NCBI GenBank assembly: GCA_949358305.1
Contig: OX442317.1
Location: 2,604,001 to 2,668,000 of the forward strand
DNA length: 64,000 nt
Direction of reading: 5' to 3'
DNA from: Strigamia acuminata
Taxonomy: Eukaryota; Arthropoda; Chilopoda; Geophilomorpha; Linotaeniidae
This document shows positions 36,392-51,557 of this stretch, one piece after another; within the stretch, counting starts at the first letter, position 1, and the number at the start of each line of letters is the position of its first letter. Below the pieces are notes generated by a model, which was not told the DNA's origin, made no database searches, and saw only the letters and a program-made list of their open reading frames with translations. Both the position numbers and the translations under genes were made by a program.

Positions 36392-36949
36392 TTAGCCGAT
36401 TGGTGAACAATTTGCGAAACACGCGCGACACGTGGGGGCGTATTTCTCGGCACCCCCTATCACCACGACGTCTTCTTCGCCCGACGTCCGCTTCGTGAAC
36501 GCGGCTTCCCCTCGACACCGGTAGCACGTTGCCTTCAGCTTCACGATGTGCTCTGATTTCGGGAGCAAATCGCAGACTTGACCGAACGGGTTCAACTTGA
36601 AATCCCCATCGAGGGCCGCGATTACCACAGTCTTTCCTTTCTCTGCCATTTCTTGACAGAATTGTACCAAGTCCTCGAAAAACTGGCCCTCGTCAATCCC
36701 GATAATCCCGAAATTTTCGGATTGTCTTCGGGCTTCCGCGAGGTTTTCGACGGCGCGCGCCGCTCTCGATTTTCCGTCACGAGCGACGATTTCTCCGGGA
36801 ATGTGGCGGTTGTCGATTTTGGGCTTCAATAACAACGCTTCTTCTCCTTCTAGGCGCCTCAAGAGTTCAGTTGTTTTCCCTGCAAACATCGGGCCCACTA
36901 TTAACTGGATATTGCCTCGTGGTCGATCCTCGATGGCCGACGTCGACAT
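36392..36949 (-). CDS. tk: Type II (TK1-like) thymidine kinase, intronless
   Basis: A single open frame of 185 residues with the full set of type II thymidine kinase landmarks: a P-loop GPMFAGKTTEL near residues 19-29, the IDEGQFF segment carrying the catalytic glutamate, ALDGDF, two zinc-binding Cys pairs (CYRC and CRAC), the TKR segment and VIGGAEKY with the following C-terminal Cys pair. It should transfer the phosphate of ATP to thymidine in the cytosolic salvage pathway. The region after the P-loop is a few residues shorter than in animal TK1. It lacks introns, while nearly all neighbours are spliced. That could mean a retrocopy, a viral or bacterial origin, or a normal intronless gene. 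No upstream promoter element is clear. A frameshifted fragment of a related sequence lies at 15847-15907. Confidence 0.9.
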   Translation of the reverse strand: MSTSAIEDRPRGNIQLIVGPMFAGKTTELLRRLEGEEALLLKPKIDNRHIPGEIVARDGKSRAARAVENLAEARRQSENFGIIGIDEGQFFEDLVQFCQEMAEKGKTVVIAALDGDFKLNPFGQVCDLLPKSEHIVKLKATCYRCRGEAAFTKRTSGEEDVVVIGGAEKYAPTCRACFANCSPIG

Positions 36950-39900
36950 CTCGTCTTGTTGCGTCTACCATCGAGGAAAAAGAGAAAGAATTTAAACGAA
37001 TAAATGAAAAACGAAAAACTGACAAAATCGTGAGTCCGACTGCAAAACTAAAATTGGATAGAGATCGAGAACAAAATGGCGGTGATAGTGGTGTAACCAC
37101 GGGGATTCCCGCCCGTGCTCGCGCATCGACCCGTTCTGGTTCATTTAGTTAGTTGGTCGGTCGGTTTAATTGACGAGTCGGTCAAATTGTTGGAGATTCT
37201 TCCCCTTTTTCTATTTTGAAAATTGACTAGGTTTGCTTACCGTGCAAACGAAACTCGATATAGCGAATGAACCAATGCGTACAAGTGCGCGAAGCAAAGC
37301 GCGGTATGGTAGGAAAGCTTTAGCCCGTCGCTCGCTGCAAAGACGCGAGAATACGACGCGACACTCGGTGACACAAATTAGAAATTAAGAAAAAAAATAA
37401 ATAAATAAATAAAGAAATAAAAAAAAATAAAGAGAGGATTCTTTCCATTCTCTTCTTTACGTTTTCTCTTTTCCTCTCCATTTCTTTGCGCCCACCCGCG
37501 AGAGAAGCGCACATCAGTGCACCAACGCAAACGCGTCGCCTCTAATGGTACGCGCGTTTGAGCGCGCCCTAATGCGTGATAATGAACGCAACGTGGTCGA
37601 GAGGGGCGACAATCAGAATTTAATGAAATGAATATTTTTTTTTTTTTTTTTTTTTCAGTTTGATTTGAGATTATTGAAATATTAAAATTTACAATTAAAA
37701 TAGCACACAATTCCAGACGCAATCACAATTGCGAACAATGATGGATTCTGGGATTAATTTAAAGTTTGCGTTAAATCGTAAATGCGCATGCGCAGATACC
37801 GCGCAGCGAGGTGCACAGGTATAATTTCCTCCGATGAATTTTACTTCGGATTTTACGGACAATTTCAATGTGGAAAATTTATTTATAGTCGTCAGTTATT
37901 TGGCAACAATATTATTACATTTTTAATCAGCATTTTAATCATAACTTTTGTCAGTTGTGTAGCTTATTTTTGATTTGTTATTGTGACTGACCAGAAGGCC
38001 AGTCTGAGACCGAGAGGGGCGTGCAAAAGGGACACCTATCGGCACTGGCGTCAGAAGAACTCGGGTACCGCGCCACTCGGTGGGTACTGTGCCGCTCGAC
38101 CGAGCGACGACGGCCCCTCGCTCTGCTCTCGGTCTGAAGGCTTTCGCAAAATGCAGCGGACGCGGTGATTAGAACTCGCGTCGACTCCGACGGGACGTCA
38201 ACTCTGGAAGGTAAAATTAAAATATGAAACGGCGGATATTTTACGAAACTTTTGTTCCAGTCGGTTGCTACGAAGATAATCTCGTTAATCATTGGAATAC
38301 GAACCGCGGAACCGGTTCCAAGATCCGAAATTTAAACTTTAATCGTCCGCTCGTTGTCGATCGCCAGGCACCTGTAAGTGATAAACGCGTCCTTTTCATT
38401 TTCTTGTCGCGTCTCGGGAGTTTGTGGATCTATAACCTGGCCTAATCTGACCTAATTCGAATCTGAGTTTGGATCTGAATTCTGCGTTTGCTTTATCGTT
38501 TCAACATTATGAGAGTTTCCTTTTATTAAACAATTACATTTTCAATTCTCGTTGGTAGTTAATTGCGCCCTGGTGCGTTGCCATAAACACCGGACACTTT
38601 GTGGACATATATCCACGTTGACGGACATCATTACCGACGCCCGCGCCAAAAACCCGTGTCGCGCTCACCCCCATCGCATCACGTGCATTATCGCGCGTCG
38701 TAGATCGCGAGCAAAGACACACTCATGTCCATATGTTGCTGAGAACTTTGCTCACGGTCGCGCGTCGACGTCGAAACGTGTCGAAACAAGCCGAAAAATG
38801 CAGGCAACCACGCGCGCGTCATGGGGTTTAAATAAGCGAACGGATGTCGGTGCGGAAACTTATTTTCGGGACGAGTCGTTAGGGCTGCTGTCGTCGCCGC
38901 TCAACGGCCCCAACTGCTCCCATTCGCCGGTAGACCGAGCGAGAACGGGTGCGTTCTATTTCCGATTCATTTATTTATTATTTTGACCGACCCGAAGGCC
39001 AGTCTGAGACCGAGAGGGGCGTGCAAATGTGACACATATAGGCACTGGCGCCAGAAGAACTCGGGTACCGCGCCACTCGGTGGGTACTGTGCCGCTCGAC
39101 CGAGCGACGACGGCCCCTCGCTCTGCTCTCGATATGAAGGCTTTCGCAAAATGCAGCGGACGCGGTGATTAGAACTCGCGTCGACTCCGACGGGACGTCA
39201 ACTCTGGAAGATAAAATTAAAATATGAAACGGCGGATATTTTACGAAACTTTTGTTCCAGTCGGTTGCTACGAAGATAATCTCGTTAATCATTGGAATAC
39301 GAACCGCGGAACCGGTTCCAAGATCCGAAATTTAAACTTTAATCGTCCGCTCGTTGTCGATCGCCAGGCACCTATAAGTGATAAACGCGTCCTTTTCATT
39401 TTCTTGTCGCGTCTCGGGAGTTTGTGGATCTATAACCTGGCCTAATCTGACCTAATTCGAATCTGAGTTTGGATCTGAATTCTGCGTTTGCTTTATCGTT
39501 TCAACATTATGAGAGTTTCCTTTTATTAAACAATTATATTTTTAATTCTACTTGCTATTTAACTGCGTCCCGGTGCGTTGCCATAAGCACCGGACACCTT
39601 CGGACATTTATCCACGTTGGTGAACATTATTATCGATGCCGGTGTCAAAAATCCATGTCGCGCTTACATACATCGCACCTCGCATATTATCGCGCGTGGG
39701 AATGCGTTCACGCGTGTGCATGGCAAACAAAGACACGCTCATGCGAGCACATTGTCGAGGACTTCGCTCACGATCGCGCACTGACACCAGAACGTGTTGC
39801 ATCAAAATATTGAAATTTTCTACGACCAGATGCCGAATCTGTCATGTGCAAAGAGAGTGTGTGTAAACGAACGGACAAATAAATAAATAAATAAATAGAT

Positions 39901-40641
39901 AAACCAAGTGTTTTTCATAACTGTTTGTTTGTTTGTACCGGCGGAACGTTGTGATGTCGATGTGAGAGTTTATTTTGGAAGAATTTGTTGGGACTGTCGA
40001 CGCTCGTCGGTGCCAACTGCCCCGGCTGACCAACGACTGAACAATAGAGTGGTTGCGCAACCCGAATGCAGACTTTTGTGACCGAAACCCCCCGGATTTC
40101 CGCGAGGGCTCGAATCAGTCCCGGTTGGTCTGAAGGTGTTAGTAGATCCATCGGATGCAGTGACCGAAATTCAATGGGTGACGAACGACGATAGAGGGGG
40201 AGGATCGAATTACTCCCCGGCAATCATCGTCGAAATGGAGAACCCAATTCGCTTATTCACTCGACAATTTGTGTCGTTTTACGAGCTTTATTGTTGATGT
40301 TTCGCGCGTGCACGTGTGTGTCTGTGTGTGGCATTTTACAACGGAGTGGCATCGACGTGTCCATTGGTTGACTCGAGTTCCAACCGTCCCCAACGCCTCG
40401 TAAAAATCGACACCGATTTTATGACTTTGAACGACTTTATCGCTAACATTTCCATCTGGTTCCCCGTAACGACGTTTCGACCATTGCTCCCCCCACACTC
40501 CAATTCAAAATTTAATAAGAAATTGTCAAACTTTTCAAATTCTATGATAAAAGTTGAGTGTTTTTATTGTTTACAAAATAAAAACGAAAAATAGAAAAAT
40601 AAAATAAAAAAAGATTCACAATCGACTCGTCACATCGCCGA
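36950..40641. other. Repeat-module DNA, no gene
   Basis: It holds unassigned sequence to about 37980 (with an AAATA run at 37390-37430 and a T run near 37637), then two near-identical module sets exactly 1000 bp apart, then a hairpin copy near 39969 and mixed sequence. Open frames in the repeats occur twice and have no gene-like features. Confidence 0.55.
37984..39536 (+). repeat. Tandem module duplication with a 1000-bp step
   Basis: 37984-38536 and 38984-39536 match almost base for base over about 550 bp at an offset of exactly 1000. Shared landmarks are GGCCAGTCTGAGACCGAGAG, CTCGGTGGGTACTGTGCCGC, CGGACGCGGTGATTAGAAC and CGTCGACTCCGACGGGACG. Past about 39536 the second copy diverges from the first. 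A hairpin copy (38869) lies between them. Confidence 0.85.
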
Positions 40642-41343
40642 TTACGCGCCTGGTTGTGGGTCACTGAGGAAGAGATCAAATTGAATAAACTAAGTGAACA
40701 AACTGATGGACGGGCGGACAAATTGAAACGTTGAACCGAATTAATTACCTCGACGCCGGACGCCCTGGCAACATCGGTTCGGTGGCCGCGAAACGCGCTA
40801 GCATCCTGGCGCGCCCGCGGGATTGACTTGAAAAATAGAAAATAAAATAAAATAAATATAAATAAATAAATCAATTCGAATCAAACCAACCAATCGGTGA
40901 AACAAAACGAAACAAAAACAAAAACAAAACGTTGAATCGAATTAACTCACATCGGCATCGGACGTCCCGGTCCCATCAACTGGGCGCCCGCGAAGCGAAC
41001 AAACAGTACGGAACGTCCGCGAGGATGGCTTAAAAAATAAATAAATAAATAAATAAATAAATAAATGAATAAATAAATCAAACGAGACGTTTGACCGAAT
41101 TACATCGGTTCCGGAGTCGCGCGCTGGAATGGCGCAACCCGCATGATGGGTCGAATGTGACCGGGTTCGGTCCACTGCCACGATGACGACTGGGGCGGAT
41201 CAATTGGCTGACAACTGAATAAACAAAGAAATAAAGAAATGAAGAAACGGATAAACGAACGATCGATCGAAACCGGTCGGTCGAATCTCTCACCTTGCAT
41301 CATCGCCGTCGTTGTTGTGGTCGTTTTTCTCGTTTTTGTTCAT
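40642..41343 (-). CDS. Second protein with repeated 26-residue exons, five exons
   Basis: Minus-strand exons 41294-41343 (50 nt), 41104-41214 (111 nt), 40951-41028 (78 nt), 40749-40826 (78 nt) and 40642-40663 (stop) join in phase 2. The protein has about 112 residues: an Asn/Asp/Lys-rich start, then three related units, IRPIMRVAPFQRATPEP, RGRSVLFVRFAGAQLMGPGRP and RGRARMLARFAATEPMLPGRP. The two 78-nt exons are clear paralogues of each other. The same architecture (50-nt ATG exon, 78-nt phase-2 repeat exons) occurs at 35181-36068 on the other strand. Arg/Pro/Gly-rich; function unknown. Confidence 0.6.
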
Positions 41344-42455
41344 CGTCTGGAACATAGAAATTAAATTAAAGTCGAATGCAAAGGAAAATAAAATAACGGC
41401 TAAGAAAAAATAAAAAATTTCAAGTCACGAGTCTGTCAAATGAGCGAGCGAGCGGTGCCCGACCGAACCAATGCAGGCGTTCGTGTTTGCACGCGCGTGT
41501 TAATTGATACGTTGTCGAGAGAGGCGTAGAGGTAATCGAGGGTTGTTTTTTTTTTCAATTTGTCGATCGATTGACTGATAAATGTGACGGTAGAACGGTC
41601 AACTACTCACTTTTTGGAAGATGGAAACACGACGTTGTCTGTCCCGCGCGTGATCACTATCGATGCATAGAGCGACACCAAGTGACATAATCCGGAAACA
41701 TGGCGGCTGTCTGTCTCCATCCTCTCGGCACACGGTTCCACGCGGCGGGTATCTCCGTCCACTCGACCAATCGTCGTATTCGTTGTTATCCTTTTTCCTT
41801 TTTTTTTTTCTTTTTTTTTCTTTCTTTTTTTTTCTTTTTTTCTTTTTTAGGCGAGTAAATAAAACTGACTGAAATAAAAATTCCCATCCATCCACCCATT
41901 TCGTTTTGTTTTTTAACGTGACGATTCTGAGTAATTACGTCACACCGTGTACCCCAACCATTAATCAGATTATCACGATAGATGTCGCGTGAAATGAGAT
42001 TGTGAACGCTTAAACTGGTCTATGGTTTAAATTCCATTCCGCGATGCACGGCGCGCCATCGTAAAGGCTTTTATTCAACTAGACACGAACGTTTAGCGTG
42101 TTGGATCAAACGTCCGGTCACGCGACCTGTGATGTAATTACTCGGAACCACTGCGCAGCCCGGTGGAACTCGTGTCCTTTAATGGATACCAAAATGTTCG
42201 TCCGATGCGATCACTTGACGTTTCCCGCGTTAAAAAGTGACCCAATAAATTCCGGAACCAGATTAATCATGTTTTATCTATCTATATGCGTCTAACCGTA
42301 TATTTTGTTTTTTTTAATTTTAACGTGGAAAAGTTCGTTAATCATAATATTCGACACCTACATGTCAAACTTGGAAAATCCGCGGCGGTGGCGCATTCTG
42401 GCGACAATCCGCGAAACCCCGTGAATAGCTTGTTTTCGACTTGTCATTTTTATAA

Positions 42456-42488
<33 letters not shown>

Positions 42489-42588
42489 GTTATTATTATT
42501 ATTATTATTATTTAATTAGAAGTGTGACCCGTCACGTGTTACCACCGCCATTGTTATCACCGGGTGTCGTGTCGGTTCATTCGTCAAA
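41344..42588. other. Intergenic, repeats only
   Basis: It contains a tRNA-like fragment near 41718-41771, a pyrimidine-rich T/C tract near 41790-41850, module sequence near 42060-42280 and an (ATT)n array at 42458-42511. Confidence 0.55.
41718..41771 (-). repeat. Partial tRNA-like element (third copy)
   Basis: The minus strand reads TTGGTCGAGTGGACGG followed by ACCCGCCGCGTGGAACCGT, matching the A-box half of the elements near 11.5 and 32.8 kb. The B-box half is not conserved, so this is a truncated or decayed copy. Confidence 0.4.
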
Positions 42589-43542
42589 ATGGACGCACCA
42601 TGCGCTTCGTCCACAGAGGTGAGTTGTTAAATCTCTGTCTATGAATTGTTATTTTGTCAATTGGCCGTATTCACATTTTGCGTGCACAAAACGCACGTAT
42701 ACGCCATGTTGCCCGCGTGAACATCTGAATTGTCGTTGTTTTCATCGCTAAACGAAACGATCAATTTGATGAATGTACAAATGAGTTTAATGAATTTTAT
42801 AAAATTAAGCGAACGAGCGAGATTAACAAATAAATAAACAAATGGGTGTTTGTTTGGAGATAATTCATTTCGTACAACGCGCTATCAATCAATCAATTAC
42901 CCGCTATACGGTGAAACTGTAACGCTCCTCTCTCGTTCGTGTTTCGGTCTCCTTTCTCTCCTCCTCTCTTCGCGTTCGTATCTCAATTTAATTTATTTTA
43001 ATTTAATTTAATTTAATTTATTTATTTATTTATTTCTCTCTTTACAGATGTCAATCATCGCCGGGAATGAGGCACCGACCCGACCACAGTCGCCGCAATC
43101 GCAACCATCGTCACCAAGAACGCCGCAGACGCCGAAGCGCCCTTTTGAGACGGGGAATACGACGCCAGTTAAAGGGGTATCCCGTTGAGATTCCTATTAT
43201 TTATTCTTTTTTTCGTTTATTTTTTTTCCCCCTTTCCTTTTCCAGTCGTCCACCGCTTCCACTCCGCGTGCGCCGACGGGTAGGTTGAAGACGGTGGATC
43301 TTATACTTCGAAGAGTGACGAAGGAGGAGGAACGAGAGGAGGAGGAGCGAAAGAAGGGACGCAACAGAGACGATTCCATGTGGATCGAGACGCTCCCAGA
43401 TGGAGATGTTCTTTTGTCGGGTTCAGTGGTGAGCGCGTTAGTCCGTGTGGGTGTGGTAAGAGTCATACCAGAAGAAAACGAAGGAGACGGTGACGAAGCT
43501 CAGAGAAAGAATCGAGAGTCTGGCAAAGAAGACGCGGGATAA
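42589..43542 (+). CDS. Small Pro/Ser-rich basic-acidic protein, three exons (possible family member 4)
   Basis: Exons 42589-42618, 43048-43176 and 43246-43542 join in phase 0 into about 151 residues. The first exon encodes MDAPCASSTE. The second is rich in Pro/Ser/Gln/Thr and ends TPVKG. The third begins SSTASTPRAPTG, then has a Glu/Arg-rich helix (EEEREEEERKKG) and a mixed acidic tail. A basic, low-complexity exon followed by a charged helical exon that begins with TCG after the acceptor recalls the two-exon coiled-coil family, but the similarity is weaker. AATAAA lies near 43579. Function unknown. Confidence 0.55.
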
Positions 43543-43693
43543 GAAAAAATTGATCGTGTATTTGTAATAATGATAACAATAAAGATGATTAATGTGGATT
43601 TTTTTTTTTTTTTTTTTGTAAAAAAAAAATAAAAGCAAATGGGGAAGAGTCGGACAATGCAAATTATGAGAAAAAAATAAAATTAAATAAAAA

Positions 43694-44275
43694 CTAATGT
43701 TCATTGACGCCACCTCCATCATTTCCGGCGGGCGCTTGGTAATCGTGTGCCTCCGCCCAATGAGTGACGAGATCCCCGGGAGAGGGCGTCTCCGCACAAA
43801 ACGGACAGCGTCGCCCGTTGAGTCGGTGCACTCGTTTCAACGCCTAAGAAGAAAGGGGAAAAAATAAAAATACGAATTAGTTAACTAGTGTGTGAGTGAA
43901 GAGGATAATTGGACACTCACCGATGCCAGACAGACGGGCTCGCGCGAGAATTTTTTCAACAGCCCTCGGACGAAATCATTCGCGTCCTTGTGGATGTTGT
44001 GTCGCTGTCGCTGGTGGCGAAAGACGTCGACGCAGAAGAATCCGTCCGGTCCTGAGGCACGTGGGGCGGGGGGGGGGGGGGGAAGAAAAAGAAAAAAAAA
44101 AATTAAAATAAAATTAAAAAATATTTATGTATATAAAATAAATAAAACATATGGAATAAAAGATATAAAATAATAAGTAAATAAATAAACGTTTCTTACT
44201 ATCGGGGTGTTTATCATCGCATAGAGCGCAGGAGTATGACCTGCCGCCACCCTCCTCTTGTGGTGCTTCCGCCAT
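43694..44275 (-). CDS. Short twin C2H2 zinc-finger protein, three exons
   Basis: Minus-strand exons 44200-44275, 43921-44051 and 43694-43843 join in phase into about 118 residues. Finger 1 is split by an intron at the same place as in the gene at 16065-18182 (CALC, about 18 residues, H-x4-H), and finger 2 is CPFC-x11-H-x4-H. This protein is almost only the two fingers plus short tails, so it defines the core of the family. Start ATG at 44275 follows a TTTTCAG acceptor that sits just after a long (CT)n tract on the sense strand. Nucleic-acid binding is likely; target unknown. Confidence 0.7.
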
Positions 44276-44317
44276 TTTCCTTTTGTTTGTGAGACGAGTA
44301 AACAACTGAAAATAAAT

Positions 44318-49278
<4,961 letters not shown>

Positions 49279-49482
49279 TAAAGACCCACAACGTGAGATT
49301 GAGCCCGTCGAATATAAATAATGTGTGTTACAGCGAGTTAGGTTTATTCACCGTCCGATATCCGCATATGACGATGGCACAAACAGAGTAAATCTACGAA
49401 CTTTGCCCGCTGATTTGCGCTAACATCACCTTGCGCGTAAATTCAGATCAAATCAATTAAACATCTAAGTTGATTCGTAACA
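49279..49482 (+). repeat. Truncated 5' LTR (3' 204 bp of the LTR)
   Basis: Appears identical to 63018-63221. It ends in GTAACA and keeps a TATAAATA box at 49313-49320, so a core promoter may survive even though the upstream U3 part present at 62550-63017 is missing. Confidence 0.9.
49313..49320 (+). promoter_or_regulatory. TATA-like box in the 5' LTR
   Basis: TATAAATA inside the shared LTR segment, also at the matching place in the 3' LTR (about 63052). It would place RNA start roughly 25-35 bases downstream. Confidence 0.5.
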
Positions 49483-49486
49483 AACA

Positions 49487-49507
49487 TGGCGAGCCTGACA
49501 GGATTCG
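49487..49507 (+). other. Primer-binding site
   Basis: TGGCGAGCCTGACAGGATTCG starts four bases after the LTR end. TGG is the complement of a tRNA CCA end, and the GGATTCG part extends into a T-loop-like complement. The primer looks most like an arginine tRNA, but this should be checked against the host tRNA set. Confidence 0.75.
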
Positions 49508-49586
49508 CTCTCACCTATAAGGCTTAAACGCGCGAAAAGGTTAGTTTTTTGAGTTATTTATTTAATCATTTCACATTTTCTTCATC

Positions 49587-51557
49587 ATGTCGAGACAGTT
49601 GGGAGGTGACGGAATTCGTCCCGTCACGCGCGATCCATTTGATTTCAGTGAGTTAGAAATGGAGCAGGAATGGCAACAGTCCGAACGGAGGAGTGGTGTT
49701 CGCCGGGAAGAGGAAAGGGAATTTCGAGAGTGGCAGCAACACGACCAATTACGAAGAAGTCGTATCGAACAACAGGAAACGCTTGTGAGTATTGCGCAAC
49801 AACAGCCAGCCCCATCAAATCATATCATGACAATGGCTGTTGCAAATTCACGAGCGCAACCTCAAGTAAATTTTGCCACGTCAACACCCGCTAACTTTTT
49901 GGCGGCGCCATCTTTTTTCGATTCGACTCAGCCTAGAGCATTAGTAGACCCCGTCACATTAAATACGGAAGGTTTGCTGATGTCCGACTTGCGCAACCAA
50001 TACTATGCTCAAACACGAGGTCTAGTAAATGAGATTCGCGAAATATTCCAACAAGGCCCTCGCTCTCTACGAACAGGGACCGCACGGTCTCTAGACGGTG
50101 GATCCTCGCATGGCTCCATAAGAGTTAAAGGCACCTCGGCACCATATGATTTAGGACTTCCCACAGCATGTCCGCACCAGCAACGGGAAGTTGAACATCG
50201 AGGCCAGCAGACGAAAATGTCCGCGCAGGCTGCGCAAATTGTTTACACAACAACCACGCCGCCAATGCCGACGATGGCAACGATCTATACCCAGGCTCCA
50301 TCACAGGAATCTGCTCATTTGGACCATTCAACACGAGCAAATCGAGATTTAATGAGCTCGATGCTATACTCCAAGATGGGATATCCTCGGGATAGATCCG
50401 ACACCAAGGCAAGGTTGTCACTGCCGTCAGTAAGAGCGCAACACGCAAGTAAAGATAAAAATTGTTTCAAGCCTGGAAAACCACCTTTGTTTGATCCAGA
50501 TAAAGCCGATCTTGATTACATTAATCTTTTTCTTGCGCATTTGTACGCGCACATGTATTCTATGCAGGCCCCGGTGGATGAATATTTAAAAGTATTTGTC
50601 ATTCAAGCAACGCGTGGAAGAGCGCAGCGATGGTGGTTATCACTAAAACCAAAACCAAAAACATGGGAGGACTTTGAGATATTATTTCGACGAGCTTTCG
50701 CCATGAATTCGGCAGCGGCCAATGTGAAGCTATCCAAGCGAAAGCAACGAAATGGAGAGTCTACGATGTCATTTTTAAGTGAGATTGTATATTATCTTCA
50801 GGTTGCAGGATATACCGACCCAGAGCTCCAATGGGAGAAAGCTCAGAACATGATGCAAACCGAAGTTGTTCATCTCTTGCGCGCATGGAACGTAAACTCG
50901 CTGGACGAGGCGATCCAAAGAGGTAATGACATCGACAATCGTCTACAGCTGGACACCATTCGAGCAGACGAATACAAAGATCTGGGTATGGCTGATCAAC
51001 GAATGCCCTCTCTGCGTGATGCGCAACGCCCCACAGTGCTCAAGGCTGCGGAGAAGTCCAAAGGAGACGATGATGTCAAATCTCTCGTGTCCCAGGACGT
51101 CAAACGTTTTGCGAGGTATCGAAAACAATTCTTAATCGAGTTAGCTGCAGTGCAGGCGAGACCAGAACAATCTCCACCTGCGCAGGAACCCGATACGAGT
51201 AGTAGTAGCAGCGACACGGATGCTGAACCTGAAATTAAGAAGAGCACAGTCGCCGAGGCGGCTCAGAAGGCAACAATTAAAATAAATTTAGCTACTCTGA
51301 CACCTCCAGCAGACGTCCCAAAGGACCATGTGTGCTCTACGTCAATTGTCACGTTTCCACCAGCGCCAAAACCACCATTAACTGTCAAATGTCCTGAGAA
51401 AGGCACAGCCTGGAGGAAAACACCGAAGGATTGGTGGTATTTGGTAGATACAGCAACTTGGCATCCGTTGTGCCCCATATGTTACCAGCCATTTAGGAGA
51501 CCGGAAAACTCCGAAGGCCTGAAGTTCGGGAAGCCGGTGGAACCAGGCCGCAAATGA
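49587..51557 (+). CDS. gag: Gag protein of the retroelement
   Basis: A 656-residue frame from an ATG 80 bp after the PBS. The N-terminal third is Gln/Arg/Glu-rich and helical. Residues roughly 295-460 have the pattern of the retrotransposon capsid domain (FDPDKADLDYINLFLAHLY, RAQRWWLSLKP, WEDFEILFRRAF). The C-terminal part is Pro/Ser/Asp-rich. No CCHC knuckle of the usual retroviral nucleocapsid type was found; the only Cys pair is CPIC near the end in a Trp-rich segment. The stop codon overlaps the pol start as ATGA. Confidence 0.85.
   Translation: MSRQLGGDGIRPVTRDPFDFSELEMEQEWQQSERRSGVRREEEREFREWQQHDQLRRSRIEQQETLVSIAQQQPAPSNHIMTMAVANSRAQPQVNFATSTPANFLAAPSFFDSTQPRALVDPVTLNTEGLLMSDLRNQYYAQTRGLVNEIREIFQQGPRSLRTGTARSLDGGSSHGSIRVKGTSAPYDLGLPTACPHQQREVEHRGQQTKMSAQAAQIVYTTTTPPMPTMATIYTQAPSQESAHLDHSTRANRDLMSSMLYSKMGYPRDRSDTKARLSLPSVRAQHASKDKNCFKPGKPPLFDPDKADLDYINLFLAHLYAHMYSMQAPVDEYLKVFVIQATRGRAQRWWLSLKPKPKTWEDFEILFRRAFAMNSAAANVKLSKRKQRNGESTMSFLSEIVYYLQVAGYTDPELQWEKAQNMMQTEVVHLLRAWNVNSLDEAIQRGNDIDNRLQLDTIRADEYKDLGMADQRMPSLRDAQRPTVLKAAEKSKGDDDVKSLVSQDVKRFARYRKQFLIELAAVQARPEQSPPAQEPDTSSSSSDTDAEPEIKKSTVAEAAQKATIKINLATLTPPADVPKDHVCSTSIVTFPPAPKPPLTVKCPEKGTAWRKTPKDWWYLVDTATWHPLCPICYQPFRRPENSEGLKFGKPVEPGRK

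Noticed and set aside
37978-39292. Duplicate 104-codon minus-strand frames 1000 bp apart
   Set aside because: They are repeated because the underlying non-coding module is duplicated; frames shift in the other module copies.
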